Source of the DNA: a virus
DNA: 51,190 nucleotides
Virus record (IMG/VR): IMGVR_UViG_3300044699_000014
Span: 1-51,190 of that record
Direction: 5' to 3' (one strand)
This document shows positions 26,393 through 34,466 of this stretch, one piece after another. The position numbers were made by a program, and so were the translations under genes. The notes beneath the pieces were generated by a model that saw only the letters and a program-made list of their open reading frames with translations, searched no databases and was not told the DNA's origin. How positions within the stretch are numbered: the stretch's first letter is position 1; each line of letters begins with the position of its first letter.

Positions 26393-28384
26393 ATGCCGCG
26401 CATCTTTTCGAAATCTCGATTGAAGTTGCCGCCGTCAGGTATACCGGACAACGCGCCACCGATCAACACCGTGCCAGCGACACAAACAACGCCGGTCGGT
26501 ACGGCGAAGCAGTTCTCCGACACGAACGGTAATCAAGTCAAGGTCGGTGACGTTGATTCCCCAATCGTCACAGCCGTAGTGAGCACAACTAACGGCACGA
26601 TTGAAGTCATTCCGAATCCAGCGACATTGATATGGAATAACATTACCGCAAGCGTCTCATGCACCGGCTCAGTGGTCAACGTGAATCGCGCATTGAACGG
26701 TATGTACTTGCGCCCGGTTGCCGGATACAACGGCACGGCAACGATCACACTGCGCACGAGCGACGGGTATAACATCGACATCGACAGCTTTGATGTCACG
26801 GTAGGCGTCGGTACACCGCCTGCGCCAGCACCACAACCGCCCGTCAACACCGTGCCGGGTGCGAAGACAACGGCGTATCAAACAGCGCTCAATCTCGCGA
26901 GCGCGAACATTAGCGTCTACGATCCGGACTCTACGTCGCTCACGACAACCTTGACGATGCAAGGCGGCACGGTCAATGTGTCTGCCGCAGGCGGTGCGAC
27001 GGTGACAGGCAACAGCACAAACCTTGTCACCATCTCAGGCACGCAGGCGCAGATCAACGCAGCACTTGCGACGGTGGTCTATACACCTAGCACAGGTTTT
27101 GTCGGTGCCGGACAAATTCAGATGTCGACTTCAGACGGTTCGCTAGTTGACATCGACACCATTGACATCACTGTTCAAGCCGCTGCCGGTGCGCCGGTTA
27201 TCACTGCGCCAGTGGGTCGATCAGGCGGCAACATGACGTTCTCTGTTGCGAATGGCTATCCGATCTCTGTATCTGATCCTAATTCGTCGACACTCACGGT
27301 CACGCTCACGGCAGGTAATGGCAAGCTGAAGGCAGTTGACATAGGCACTGTTCCTCTTGCCGATGGTTTTCCTTCGAAGATTATTTACGGCTTTTGGCTG
27401 TATTGGTCTTCGCTACGCATAACGGCCATAAGCCAGAACTTCAACATCATCGGCCTGTTTCACTTTCGCAATTCAGGCAACGGCATGGATGGCGGCTCGG
27501 CATCCTGGCCCACGCCGGGTAATCCTACTGCGGCTGAAGTAAAGACGGTCGTGGATCGTGGACAAAAAATCTTCGTCGTCGTGGGCGGCGTTGGTTATTC
27601 GTTCTTCTATTCAACGCGTGCGCAGTCCGATGCTCTTTTGGCTGCTCTAATCCCATTCATCAACGGTCTGGGCGGCGCAGCGTACATTCACGGTGTTGAT
27701 TTCAACAATTGGTATACCGACATCACAGGTCTAGACTATGCGACAGAATTGGTCTACTTAGCGCAGCAACTCAAGGCGACGTTCGGTGTCAAATTTGCTA
27801 TTGTTTTTCCGGTAAAGAACAATGCCGCGTACAACCGCAACTTGATGAAAGCGATGTCAGACGCGAACTACTCTGGCACGAGCTTGCTAACGTGGGTCAA
27901 TCCGCAATACACAGACAACGTCGCCTATAAGACGGCGGGCGTCGTGAAAGGCGAGATCGACACATGGGTCAATACGCCGTTAGCAGAGACGAAGGTGATG
28001 ATGGGGCTTTCGTCGAACTACAACATGACGACGAACTCATTGACGCTGGCAGAGTGCACGCGTGAATGGGATGCTGCCTATGCTGCGCATCCGAATTTGC
28101 GTGGCGTAGGCTGCTACAGCATCGACACTGATGCGGCAATCAGCTACGCATTTGCAAACGCATTCAAGGCTCGGTTCGACACCGCCATGCAGACAGGTGC
28201 GTCGATCACGAATAACAACACGAGGCAAATTACCATCTATGGCACCATCGCACAATGCAATGCAGCACTCGATGGATTGACCTATACGATAGACGGTTCT
28301 GGCTCTGGCGACTCGATACAGATCACCGCGAATGACGGGGCACTGACTGACTCAGAGGTAATTACCCTCTTGTATCCGGCCTAG
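26393..28384 (+). CDS. Tail protein with degenerate GH18 barrel inside a beta-sandwich
   Basis: 663 aa. Residues ~30-290 hold two cadherin/Ig-like repeats (YDPDSTSLTTTLTMQGGTVN and ISGTQAQINAALATVVYTP). A third repeat starts SVSDPNSSTLTVTLTAGNGK, is interrupted after ~325, and resumes at ~605 (NNNTRQITIYGTIAQCNAAL) to the end. The ~270-residue insert follows the GH18 order: KIIYGFW (beta 1), KIFVVVGGVG (SxGG-type), YIHGVDFNNWY at the DxxDxDxE position, VMMGLSS, and VGCYSIDTDAA (beta 8). At the catalytic motif the residues are H433, D436, N438 and W440, so the acid Glu is replaced by Trp. It may bind rather than cut N-acetylglucosamine polymers. It is the last tail gene before lysis. Confidence 0.75.
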   Translation: MPRIFSKSRLKLPPSGIPDNAPPINTVPATQTTPVGTAKQFSDTNGNQVKVGDVDSPIVTAVVSTTNGTIEVIPNPATLIWNNITASVSCTGSVVNVNRALNGMYLRPVAGYNGTATITLRTSDGYNIDIDSFDVTVGVGTPPAPAPQPPVNTVPGAKTTAYQTALNLASANISVYDPDSTSLTTTLTMQGGTVNVSAAGGATVTGNSTNLVTISGTQAQINAALATVVYTPSTGFVGAGQIQMSTSDGSLVDIDTIDITVQAAAGAPVITAPVGRSGGNMTFSVANGYPISVSDPNSSTLTVTLTAGNGKLKAVDIGTVPLADGFPSKIIYGFWLYWSSLRITAISQNFNIIGLFHFRNSGNGMDGGSASWPTPGNPTAAEVKTVVDRGQKIFVVVGGVGYSFFYSTRAQSDALLAALIPFINGLGGAAYIHGVDFNNWYTDITGLDYATELVYLAQQLKATFGVKFAIVFPVKNNAAYNRNLMKAMSDANYSGTSLLTWVNPQYTDNVAYKTAGVVKGEIDTWVNTPLAETKVMMGLSSNYNMTTNSLTLAECTREWDAAYAAHPNLRGVGCYSIDTDAAISYAFANAFKARFDTAMQTGASITNNNTRQITIYGTIAQCNAALDGLTYTIDGSGSGDSIQITANDGALTDSEVITLLYPA

Positions 28385-28385
28385 T

Positions 28386-28700
28386 ATGTGGGATGACGTT
28401 CATCTATGGATACAGCGCTTAGCCGGTGTTGCTGGTGCGCTCACGTCGATTCGCTTCGTCAGTGGCTCATTGTTCGAGCGGGTGCTCATGGTGATTGGTG
28501 GTGCGTTCTTCTCGTTATACGCAACAGAATGGGTTGCGCAGTGGCTCTCGTTGCCACACGGGCTCACAGGCTTCTTGCTCGGCTTGTTTGGCATGTCGGT
28601 GCTTAGTCGCGTGTGGGAGTGGGTGCAGTCGACGAATGCTGTATCCGGCTTTCTTGATGCATGGTTAAATAGAGGCAAGCCGAAGGACAACGACAAATGA
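28386..28700 (+). CDS. Small membrane protein, putative holin
   Basis: 104 residues with two to three hydrophobic segments (about residues 10-25, 31-52 and 58-75) and a charged C-terminus RGKPKDNDK. It starts 1 bp after the preceding stop and overlaps the next gene by 4 bp (ATGA). Position directly before a second membrane protein and the endolysin suggests a holin or antiholin; there is no sequence signature to tell which. Confidence 0.65.
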   Translation: MWDDVHLWIQRLAGVAGALTSIRFVSGSLFERVLMVIGGAFFSLYATEWVAQWLSLPHGLTGFLLGLFGMSVLSRVWEWVQSTNAVSGFLDAWLNRGKPKDNDK

Positions 28701-29002
28701 GAATGCTCGATCTTTCCTTTGTGTCGTCGGCGTGCTGGTTCTTCATAGGCGTCACGGCTGTCGTTGCGAGCTTCAATGGCATGGTGCGTAAGACCGTGCT
28801 TGAGTGCGTTGCATTGGGCGGTGTCAGCCTGGGTGCGTTCTCGCGGTCTTACTATGTTTTCATGCGACAAGAAACGGACCCTGATGCCGTGTGGATTTCA
28901 ATTGCGCTTGCGATCTATTGCCTTGCCATGTGGTACAAACTCGTGTGGGTTATTCCGCATCGGCCTGACTATCGGCCACCGAAGAAATCGCCCTATTACT
29001 GA
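28697..29002 (+). CDS. Small membrane protein, putative holin/antiholin
   Basis: 101 residues with three predicted membrane segments (about 9-25, 36-52 and 66-84) and a basic Pro-rich tail (RPDYRPPKKSPYY). It overlaps both neighbours (ATGA at 28697, TGATG at 29000-29004). With 28386-28700 it forms a two-gene holin-type unit before the endolysin. Confidence 0.65.
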   Translation: MRMLDLSFVSSACWFFIGVTAVVASFNGMVRKTVLECVALGGVSLGAFSRSYYVFMRQETDPDAVWISIALAIYCLAMWYKLVWVIPHRPDYRPPKKSPYY

Positions 29003-30282
29003 TGGCAAACATCACGCTCAGTGACTACATTGTCAAGCGCAATGTGCGGGCGTTCCTGTGGGCGATTCGATATGGCGAAGGCACACAAGGCGAGAATGGA
29101 TACCGCACGCTGTTTGGCGGAATGCTGTTTAAGGGTGCCGACGGTGTATATGGCACCTTCGACGACTTCGCGGATCACCCGCGCATCAAGACGACAGTCA
29201 AGCTCAAAAACGGCAAGGTCTACACGTCGACTGCGGCGGGCGCTTATCAAATTATCGTGCGCACCTGGGACGGTGTTTGCAACGAGTACGGCTTCATTAA
29301 CTTTGAGCCACCGACACAAGACCTTGCGGCAATCGCATTGATAGCGGGCCGCAAAGCGCTTGAAGATGTCATTGAAGGCCGCATCGACACCGCAGTTGCG
29401 AAGTGCAATAAAGAATGGGCTAGTCTGCCTGGGAGTCCCTACGGTCAGCCCGTTGTCACGATGGGAGAGTTCAAGCGAGAATACGAAGAGGCGGGCGGGC
29501 TGTATCTGAACGAAGAAGCGCAACCCTTGCCGATACCGCTGCCAGTGGATGCAATTGCTCTTGAACCCAAATTGCCACCAGCTAACGGCGGCAGCGATGT
29601 TGTCGAGATTGCACGCGGCAAAGAAGCGGACATTGCGGCGAGCTACATACAGGAGAAACAAATGCCCATACCCGCAGTTGTCGCGGCGTTGTTGCCGACG
29701 CTCATTCAACTCGTGCCGCAGTTGGCAAAGATTTTCGGCACCGGCTCTGAGGTATCGAATCGCAATATCGCAGCGGCAGAAGCGGTGTTCACTGTTGCGA
29801 AGGATGCCATCGGCGCGAAGAATGAACAAGAGGTTGTCGAAGCCGTAAAGGCCGATCCTGTTCAAGCAACCATCGTCAAGAATGCCATAGAGAAGAACTA
29901 CCTGAATATTCAAGAGGCAGGCGGCGGCGGGATCGAGGGGGCACGGGACTACAGCCTTGCTGTCGCGCAGATGCGAACATCGGAGGGACAGCCGCTATCG
30001 CTATGGATTCAGCCAGCGTTCGTAATCTCTGTCGTGATGCTTGGCCTTGTTGTTATGATGGTGTTCGTAGTATTGTTTCCCTGGGAAATCTTCAGACCGA
30101 ATGGCGGACAGATTTATTCTGACGATGTCAGGCTAATCGTAGTGACAGCAATCATCGGCTCGCTTTCTACTATCGGGGCCTTCTGGCTCGGATCGTCTTT
30201 TGCAAGCCGACAAAAGGACACTACGATAAACACCGCGCTTAGCAACCGCACACGAGCAACTGATTTAAGGAGCACTCAATGA
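29002..30282 (+). CDS. Lambda R-like endolysin fused to a membrane domain
   Basis: 426 aa. Residues 1-170 match the GH104 family (lambda R transglycosylase): FLWAIRYGEGTQG with catalytic-type E26, then LFGGMLF, DHPR, TSTAAGAYQ, FEPPTQDLAAIALI and EWASLPGSPYGQP. Residues ~171-220 are a linker. From M221 (base 29662) follows a region that in other phages I recall as a separate protein: AALLPTLIQLVPQLAKIFGT, an Ala/Glu helix, two membrane segments (~330-355 and ~378-395) and a polar tail. An AGGAGA ribosome site stands at 29651-29656, so the second part may also be made alone. Whether the fusion is real or due to one wrong base at a stop codon cannot be decided here. It cleaves peptidoglycan at lysis. 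Confidence 0.8.
   Translation: MANITLSDYIVKRNVRAFLWAIRYGEGTQGENGYRTLFGGMLFKGADGVYGTFDDFADHPRIKTTVKLKNGKVYTSTAAGAYQIIVRTWDGVCNEYGFINFEPPTQDLAAIALIAGRKALEDVIEGRIDTAVAKCNKEWASLPGSPYGQPVVTMGEFKREYEEAGGLYLNEEAQPLPIPLPVDAIALEPKLPPANGGSDVVEIARGKEADIAASYIQEKQMPIPAVVAALLPTLIQLVPQLAKIFGTGSEVSNRNIAAAEAVFTVAKDAIGAKNEQEVVEAVKADPVQATIVKNAIEKNYLNIQEAGGGGIEGARDYSLAVAQMRTSEGQPLSLWIQPAFVISVVMLGLVVMMVFVVLFPWEIFRPNGGQIYSDDVRLIVVTAIIGSLSTIGAFWLGSSFASRQKDTTINTALSNRTRATDLRSTQ
29662..30282 (+). CDS. In-frame internal start: small lysis-region membrane protein
   Basis: ATG 29662 lies 5 nt after AGGAGA (29651-29656), in frame with the endolysin. The product would be 206 aa, starting MPIPAVVAALLPTLIQLVPQ, with two C-terminal membrane helices. 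It resembles stand-alone phage proteins of the lysis region, so independent translation is likely even if the long fusion is also made. Confidence 0.55.
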   Translation: MPIPAVVAALLPTLIQLVPQLAKIFGTGSEVSNRNIAAAEAVFTVAKDAIGAKNEQEVVEAVKADPVQATIVKNAIEKNYLNIQEAGGGGIEGARDYSLAVAQMRTSEGQPLSLWIQPAFVISVVMLGLVVMMVFVVLFPWEIFRPNGGQIYSDDVRLIVVTAIIGSLSTIGAFWLGSSFASRQKDTTINTALSNRTRATDLRSTQ

Positions 30283-30494
30283 AAATCGAAGTCAGCGAAG
30301 GATCGAGCGGCGTATGGTCTTGGCGTTTCAAGAGCGACAACGGCGAAACCGTCATCGCCGAAGGCACAAAGACCTTCGAGTCGAAAGCAGAAGCGAAGAA
30401 GGCAGTCGATGCATTCGCCGGAACAGTCGGCGTGAAAGCAAACGCTGTCAGCTATGTGCCGCTTTTTCCGGAACAGGAAGAAGAGGAGAAGTGA
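30279..30494 (+). CDS. DUF1508 (YegP-like) small protein
   Basis: 71 residues overlapping the endolysin stop (ATGA). The sequence VSEGSSGVWSWRFKSDNGET then KTFESKAEAKKAVDAF has the W-x-W-R-x-K...NGE...Y/F-x-SK-x-A pattern of the DUF1508/YegP domain, found in bacteria and archaea as one or two copies. Function is unknown. It is the last rightward gene; only 3 bp separate its stop from the stop of the convergent nuclease gene, and no terminator is visible between them. Confidence 0.75.
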   Translation: MKIEVSEGSSGVWSWRFKSDNGETVIAEGTKTFESKAEAKKAVDAFAGTVGVKANAVSYVPLFPEQEEEEK

Positions 30495-30497
30495 CGC

Positions 30498-30968
30498 TCA
30501 GAGATCGAGCCTGGGCAGGCGTTCGATCAGCGCTAGGGGTAGGGTAGCACCCATGCGCGTTCCGCAGTGCCACGTCGCGATCTGGCGCAGGCGTGCGGCA
30601 CTGGCGACAGACAGGTCCGCCATCTCCTCGGGTGTCAGCCCGCGTAGATCGACGAGCCACGTCGCCCGCTGGTTGCCGATCAGGCACCAGCACCGGCCAC
30701 CGGCCCAGACCCGTCGAGCCGCGTAGACGATCTGGGACCGGCGCATGCCGCGCCCGATCCTAAGCACCTGGGCGGTGTCGCCCGGTGCGGTGTCGTTGTA
30801 CTTCAGTTCGATGCCACCTTCAACACCGTCGATGCAGTAGTTCACGTCCGGTGTGCCATCGGCGACGATGTTCTCGATGCGCTCGAAGTGAAAGCGCAGA
30901 CCTAACGCCTGACACGACTTCGTTAGGTTTGGCCTGATGCGTTCTGACCAGAATCCGACTTCATCCAT
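30498..30968 (-). CDS. PD-(D/E)XK nuclease (VRR-NUC-like)
   Basis: 156 residues from ATG 30968 (MDEVGFWSERIRPNLTKSCQ). Core motif: ADGTPDVNYCIDGVEGGIELKY, i.e. PD...E-x-K with the catalytic Asp, Glu and Lys. It is followed by RSQIVYAARRVWAGGRCWC, as in VRR-NUC nucleases, which act on branched or structured DNA. The last ~50 residues are a helical extension. It is the final gene of the leftward replication block, so a role in processing replication or recombination intermediates is likely. The longer frame from 31058 is not preferred. Confidence 0.75.
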   Translation of the reverse strand: MDEVGFWSERIRPNLTKSCQALGLRFHFERIENIVADGTPDVNYCIDGVEGGIELKYNDTAPGDTAQVLRIGRGMRRSQIVYAARRVWAGGRCWCLIGNQRATWLVDLRGLTPEEMADLSVASAARLRQIATWHCGTRMGATLPLALIERLPRLDL

Positions 30969-31120
30969 TGTGTCTCGCCTTCGCGCAACAGCGCTTCTTT
31001 GACGATGTAGCGAATGTCCTGCAAGAAGCATCGTGCACCGGCATGCGTCATCTGACACAACCCTGCCTGCGCTTTGATGTCGATGTGCTCAAGTAGTTTG
31101 ATGAGGTTAGCTTCGTGCAT
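30923..31120 (-). CDS. Small phage protein (65 aa) overlapping the nuclease start
   Basis: 65 residues starting MHEANLIKLLEHIDIKAQAG, helical with LQDIRYIVKEALLREGETQW. It overlaps the nuclease gene by 46 bp and the preceding gene by 14 bp, longer overlaps than usual here; the real stop may be nearer if an indel is present. Function is unknown. Confidence 0.55.
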   Translation of the reverse strand: MHEANLIKLLEHIDIKAQAGLCQMTHAGARCFLQDIRYIVKEALLREGETQWMKSDSGQNASGQT

Positions 31121-31373
31121 GACGTGCCTCTAGTTCCTTGATTCGATCTTTCAATGATTCAACTGTGCTCGCTTCATGCAGTGCACGTTGAACGGCGGCG
31201 ATGCTTTCTTTGTCACCTGAGATGCGATGACCATCCCAGGACAGTCCTGCATCATTCGGCCACCGGCTGTCGGTTGCGTAGACTTCTTCGAGCGCTTCCG
31301 AATATTCGGCATAGTCAGCGTCGTTGAGGTTGTTGCGCAAATAGTGGTCGATCCTGTCGTATGCCTTACTCAT
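31107..31373 (-). CDS. Small acidic phage protein (88 aa)
   Basis: 88 residues, starting MSKAYDRIDHYLRNNLNDAD, with a WPNDAGLSWDGHRISGDKES middle and a coiled-coil end (VESLKDRIKELEARHARS). It overlaps the preceding gene by 8 bp, and the frame is intact. Not recognised; coupled to the DNA polymerase operon. Confidence 0.65.
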   Translation of the reverse strand: MSKAYDRIDHYLRNNLNDADYAEYSEALEEVYATDSRWPNDAGLSWDGHRISGDKESIAAVQRALHEASTVESLKDRIKELEARHARS

Positions 31374-31671
31374 GATCGTTAATGTATTTAATTTGCGCTG
31401 CGCTGGGACGTTCTAGCTTCGGCGCAAAGCCTTCGAGCCGATTGACGAAGAGGCGCGGCAAGTTTGTTTCGAGTGCCCAATAGTCTTTCTTGTTGATCTT
31501 CATCTTGCACACGAGCACTTCGATGGCATTGAATCGTCTGCCGTCGTGTGTCTCTACCCATCCCTTTGTCTTGATGTTCACACGCTCGCCGATCTCTTCA
31601 CTCACGTGTTGTGGCACATCAATTGTGCCAAGCAGCATGTCTGTCTCAGTCGACCAGAGTTCATAGATCAT
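31366..31671 (-). CDS. Phage protein of unknown function (101 aa)
   Basis: ATG 31671 overlaps the polymerase stop (ATGA), so the start MIYELWSTETDMLLGTIDVP is preferred to the in-frame ATG at 31737. It is beta-rich with HDGRRFNAIEVLVCKMKINK and ends in a helix with LERPSAAQIKYINDHE. No domain recognised. Translation is coupled to the polymerase. Confidence 0.65.
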   Translation of the reverse strand: MIYELWSTETDMLLGTIDVPQHVSEEIGERVNIKTKGWVETHDGRRFNAIEVLVCKMKINKKDYWALETNLPRLFVNRLEGFAPKLERPSAAQIKYINDHE

Positions 31672-33707
31672 GTGCAGTCTCCCCAATTGTTGCCGCGTGA
31701 TTGTTCTGCGATTATTGGAACGGTCAATGTCATACAATTCTCCATGATGTGTTTAACTTCGCTAATAGCCTCTTGATGCTCTCTGCTTGCGTTGGCGCTA
31801 TGGCCTAACTCGTCGTGACAAGTTAACTTTGGCACGCCGACAACCTTCGTTGCTCCGCTGCGATGAATGTCCCGCATCGCGGTCTTCATCAGGTCCGCTG
31901 CGCTGCCTTGCAATAGACCGTTCAATGCTTTGTGAGTGTAGGCGCGTGAGACTCGCGGTCCCCACTCTTCGACAGCGTCATCGTATTTCAGTGCAGTCTT
32001 GCGCAGCGTGTTGAATCGCGGTTCCCACAAATTGAAGCGCACACGCCTGCCACCGAATGTCGTGATGTAGCCACGCTCGTTCGCACGGTTCTTCGCGCTG
32101 TTGTATGTGGCACGCACGAATGGAACAGCGTCGTGATAGTTCGTGATGATGGCTTCGGACTCTTCACGCGACAGGCCTAGGTACTCAATCAGCGTGTCGA
32201 TGCCCATGCCGTACACGAGCCCGAAATTGATGTTCTTCACCGGCTTACGCCATAGCTTGCGGCGCGGCGGTGTGCTGATGTCCCACTTAGCGAACGGCGC
32301 AACGAGATCGAGCGTCATCTCGTGGAAGTCGGTCGATGGATCGTTGCGGTAACGCTCGCGCACGACTTCGCCGGACGGTCCGCGTGCGTAGTGCGCTAAG
32401 AAGCGATACTCGATCTGCGACCAATCGTGGCGCACCCATTGCTGCCCCTCTTCGGGAATGAACAGCGCACGCAGGCGCGGTCCCCACACCTCATCGCGAG
32501 AAGGAATGTTCTGTAGGTTTGGCAGCGATGAAGAGAAGCGGCCCGATACGGTGCCGTTCTCGTCGCCTTTGAGTTGGTGAAAGAGCGCGTACACGCGACC
32601 GTTGACATGCTTATCGAGGATGTATGATCGGACAAACGTGTTGCGGTACTTCTGCAACTTACGGCGGTGTCGCACAAGCTCGCCCGCTGGATGTCCGATG
32701 CGCTCAAGCCATCCCTTGACGAACGACGGTCGACCGTTCGCAGTCTTTGGATAGTCAACACCGGCAGCGTCAAATAGTTGCGCGAGATGGGTTGTGCTGA
32801 TGTCCTTGTCTGGATCGAGATTGTGAAGCAGCCCGCCTGAGATGCCGCGCAGACGCATGTCTGCTTCGAGAATACCGGCAGTGAGTTCGTCGTCGAGTTG
32901 CTTGGCATATTCGATGTCGACACGCACACCGGCTTGCCGCATCTGCACCATCATCGGAATGAGTTCTGTTTCGAGATCGAACAGACCCATCATCAACTGT
33001 TGCTCAAGGATCAAGCGTTGCTTGGCCCAAATGCGAAGCGGCAAGTCAACGTCGCCTTCAGCATAGGGACCGACTAGGCAAGGCGGTGCACACCAGATGT
33101 ATGCGCGATAATTGTCGTCGCCATACGCTAGCTCGATCCACTTCGCGAGTTCGCTCTTCTTCTTCGTCTCGCCCAGGTATGATGTCGACAAAGCATCTAA
33201 GTTGTACGTGAAGCGATTGCTGTCGATCAGCGCTTCTGCATGCTGCACGTCGATGAATGGCCCGGTGACGGGCACGCCTTCACTCCACAAGGCGTCAACG
33301 TCATAGGACAGGTTCGCGCCGACCTTGGCTTGACCTTCGGTGCAGAGGTTGTCGCGTGCCCATGCCAGCACGTGCGCAGGATCGAGGTTCTGCTCCGGTG
33401 CGACGGTGTGCCGCATGGGGAAGTACCAGCGTCCACCATCGAGCGTGCCGACGCTCATGCCCACGATGTGCGCGCCTTCTTCGCCGTCGCGCCTGAAGCC
33501 CGGTCCCTTTTCGAGAAGGGCTCGATCCTTCGTCTCGGTGTCCAGACCCAGCACGCGGGCGTCAGACAGGCGCGGGAATGCGTTAGGCGCGACCCAGCCC
33601 GTGTCAGGGATCAGCGGTGTCAAGCGGTTCTTAGGCCGCTTTATCTGCAAGTCCTTCGCCTGCAACTCTTCCCAGAAGAAGTCGGATTGCGGCGACTCGA
33701 TGCTCAC
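31668..33707 (-). CDS. polA: DNA polymerase I (family A) with 3'-5' exonuclease
   Basis: 679 aa from GTG 33707 (overlapping the upstream TGA). The exonuclease domain (~1-230) has Exo I LGLDTETKD, Exo II VGANLSYDVDAL and Exo III YAEGDVD, all acidic residues kept, so proofreading should be active. The polymerase domain (~240-679) has motif A HDWSQIEYRFLAHYA, motif B RKPVKNINFGLVYGMG and motif C LTCHDELGHS. There is no 5'-3' exonuclease domain, as usual in phages. It copies the phage genome with the primase, SF3 helicase and ssDNA-binding candidates of this window. The frame is intact. Confidence 0.95.
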   Translation of the reverse strand: MSIESPQSDFFWEELQAKDLQIKRPKNRLTPLIPDTGWVAPNAFPRLSDARVLGLDTETKDRALLEKGPGFRRDGEEGAHIVGMSVGTLDGGRWYFPMRHTVAPEQNLDPAHVLAWARDNLCTEGQAKVGANLSYDVDALWSEGVPVTGPFIDVQHAEALIDSNRFTYNLDALSTSYLGETKKKSELAKWIELAYGDDNYRAYIWCAPPCLVGPYAEGDVDLPLRIWAKQRLILEQQLMMGLFDLETELIPMMVQMRQAGVRVDIEYAKQLDDELTAGILEADMRLRGISGGLLHNLDPDKDISTTHLAQLFDAAGVDYPKTANGRPSFVKGWLERIGHPAGELVRHRRKLQKYRNTFVRSYILDKHVNGRVYALFHQLKGDENGTVSGRFSSSLPNLQNIPSRDEVWGPRLRALFIPEEGQQWVRHDWSQIEYRFLAHYARGPSGEVVRERYRNDPSTDFHEMTLDLVAPFAKWDISTPPRRKLWRKPVKNINFGLVYGMGIDTLIEYLGLSREESEAIITNYHDAVPFVRATYNSAKNRANERGYITTFGGRRVRFNLWEPRFNTLRKTALKYDDAVEEWGPRVSRAYTHKALNGLLQGSAADLMKTAMRDIHRSGATKVVGVPKLTCHDELGHSANASREHQEAISEVKHIMENCMTLTVPIIAEQSRGNNWGDCT

Positions 33708-33844
33708 TTCTTCGTCTTCTTCTTCGTTGGTCCTGGCGCGGGTGCCGGTGGTGGCGGCGGCGGTTGCGGTGCCGGTGGTTTCTTCGGTCCGGCTTGCGTT
33801 TGCATGTTCGTCGGGTTTGCGTCGGATGTGTAGTGTGTCGGCAT
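33704..33844 (-). CDS. Tiny proline/lysine-rich protein (46 aa)
   Basis: 46 residues starting at ATG 33844, one base after the stop of the upstream secreted protein, and ending GTGA into the polymerase start. It contains KKPPAPQPPPPPPAPAPGPT and ends in a KKKTKK tail. It is probably disordered. It could be a real small protein, a translational-coupling leader, or, if an indel is missed, an N-terminal extension of the polymerase. Confidence 0.5.
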   Translation of the reverse strand: MPTHYTSDANPTNMQTQAGPKKPPAPQPPPPPPAPAPGPTKKKTKK

Positions 33845-33845
33845 T

Positions 33846-34139
33846 TCAGTCGTCCTTCTGCGTGGTGAGAATTCTATAATTCTTTGGATCAACGCCGATC
33901 TTAAGGCAAGCGACGTTGCCATCGGCGGGATTTACTTTGCTCCGTAGCGCTGAGATGAAGTAGTGTTGAACGGCGTCGAGGTCAGTCACCTTTCGAGCGA
34001 CTACCTTGGCACCGTCGTGACGATGCGTCTGCATCATGTACGTGAAACACGTCGCGATGTTCAAGTCTGCTTCAGCGGCGAACAGGTCAAGCGATGACAA
34101 GCTCAACACCGCGACGAAAACGATAAGTGCCTTTGTCAC
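33846..34139 (-). CDS. Small secreted/periplasmic protein (97 aa)
   Basis: GTG start at 34139 after AAGGAAAACAAGC. Residues 1-23 are a clear signal peptide (MTKALIVFVAVLSLSSLDLF then AAEA). The mature part (~75 aa) has two cysteines and a DLDAVQHYFISALRSKVNPA helix. Not recognised. Envelope targeting of a protein in the replication block suggests a host-envelope role such as exclusion, but this is inference. Confidence 0.65.
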   Translation of the reverse strand: MTKALIVFVAVLSLSSLDLFAAEADLNIATCFTYMMQTHRHDGAKVVARKVTDLDAVQHYFISALRSKVNPADGNVACLKIGVDPKNYRILTTQKDD

Positions 34140-34156
34140 GCTTGTTTTCCTTGTTC

Positions 34157-34423
34157 TTACAGGCCGATGATGCGATGCGAGTAGTCGCGAGAAGCGAGCA
34201 TGTGCGGCACCATCACGAGACAGCCAGCGCGGAAGCTCACTGCTTCGCCGTCGAAAACGTGCCGGGTGAGTTCGATGATGTAGGCGTCATAGCCGTGGTC
34301 GCGGTTGCTCGTCTCAACGACTTTGCCTTCATGGTAGCAGTCGTTGCGTCCGGCGCAGGGTTGGAATTCGTATGCGCGCACCGTGTCGCCGATGTTGAAC
34401 TTGTTTGCGTGAGAGAGTTTCAT
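34157..34423 (-). CDS. Conserved small phage protein (88 aa)
   Basis: 88 residues after CAGAAAGGCTAAATC. FNIGDTVRAYEFQPCAGRND then CYHEGKVVE and VPHMLASRDYSHRI match a small beta-barrel-like family found in many phages (a FKVGD-VRAYDF...G-REDC type). Function is unknown. It has its own promoter at 34451. Confidence 0.75.
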   Translation of the reverse strand: MKLSHANKFNIGDTVRAYEFQPCAGRNDCYHEGKVVETSNRDHGYDAYIIELTRHVFDGEAVSFRAGCLVMVPHMLASRDYSHRIIGL

Positions 34424-34450
34424 GATTTAGCCTTTCTGTGTTGATGAGCA

Positions 34451-34456
34451 ATTATA
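34451..34456 (-). promoter_or_regulatory. -10 element TATAAT before the 34423 gene
   Basis: Minus strand CTGATC-TATAAT, 27 bp upstream of the start and followed by the AGAAAGG leader. It has neither a TG extension nor the CGTTA repeat. Confidence 0.5.
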
Positions 34457-34466
34457 GATCAGTTAT

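Noticed and set aside
30494-30498. Expected terminator between convergent lysis and nuclease genes
   Set aside because: No stem-loop with a T-run is visible at or near the 3-bp junction; termination may be factor-dependent or read through.
33240-33833. 197-residue plus-strand frame opposite the DNA polymerase start
   Set aside because: Antisense of a well-supported polymerase and proline-rich gene; Gly/Val-rich shadow of proline and Asp codons.
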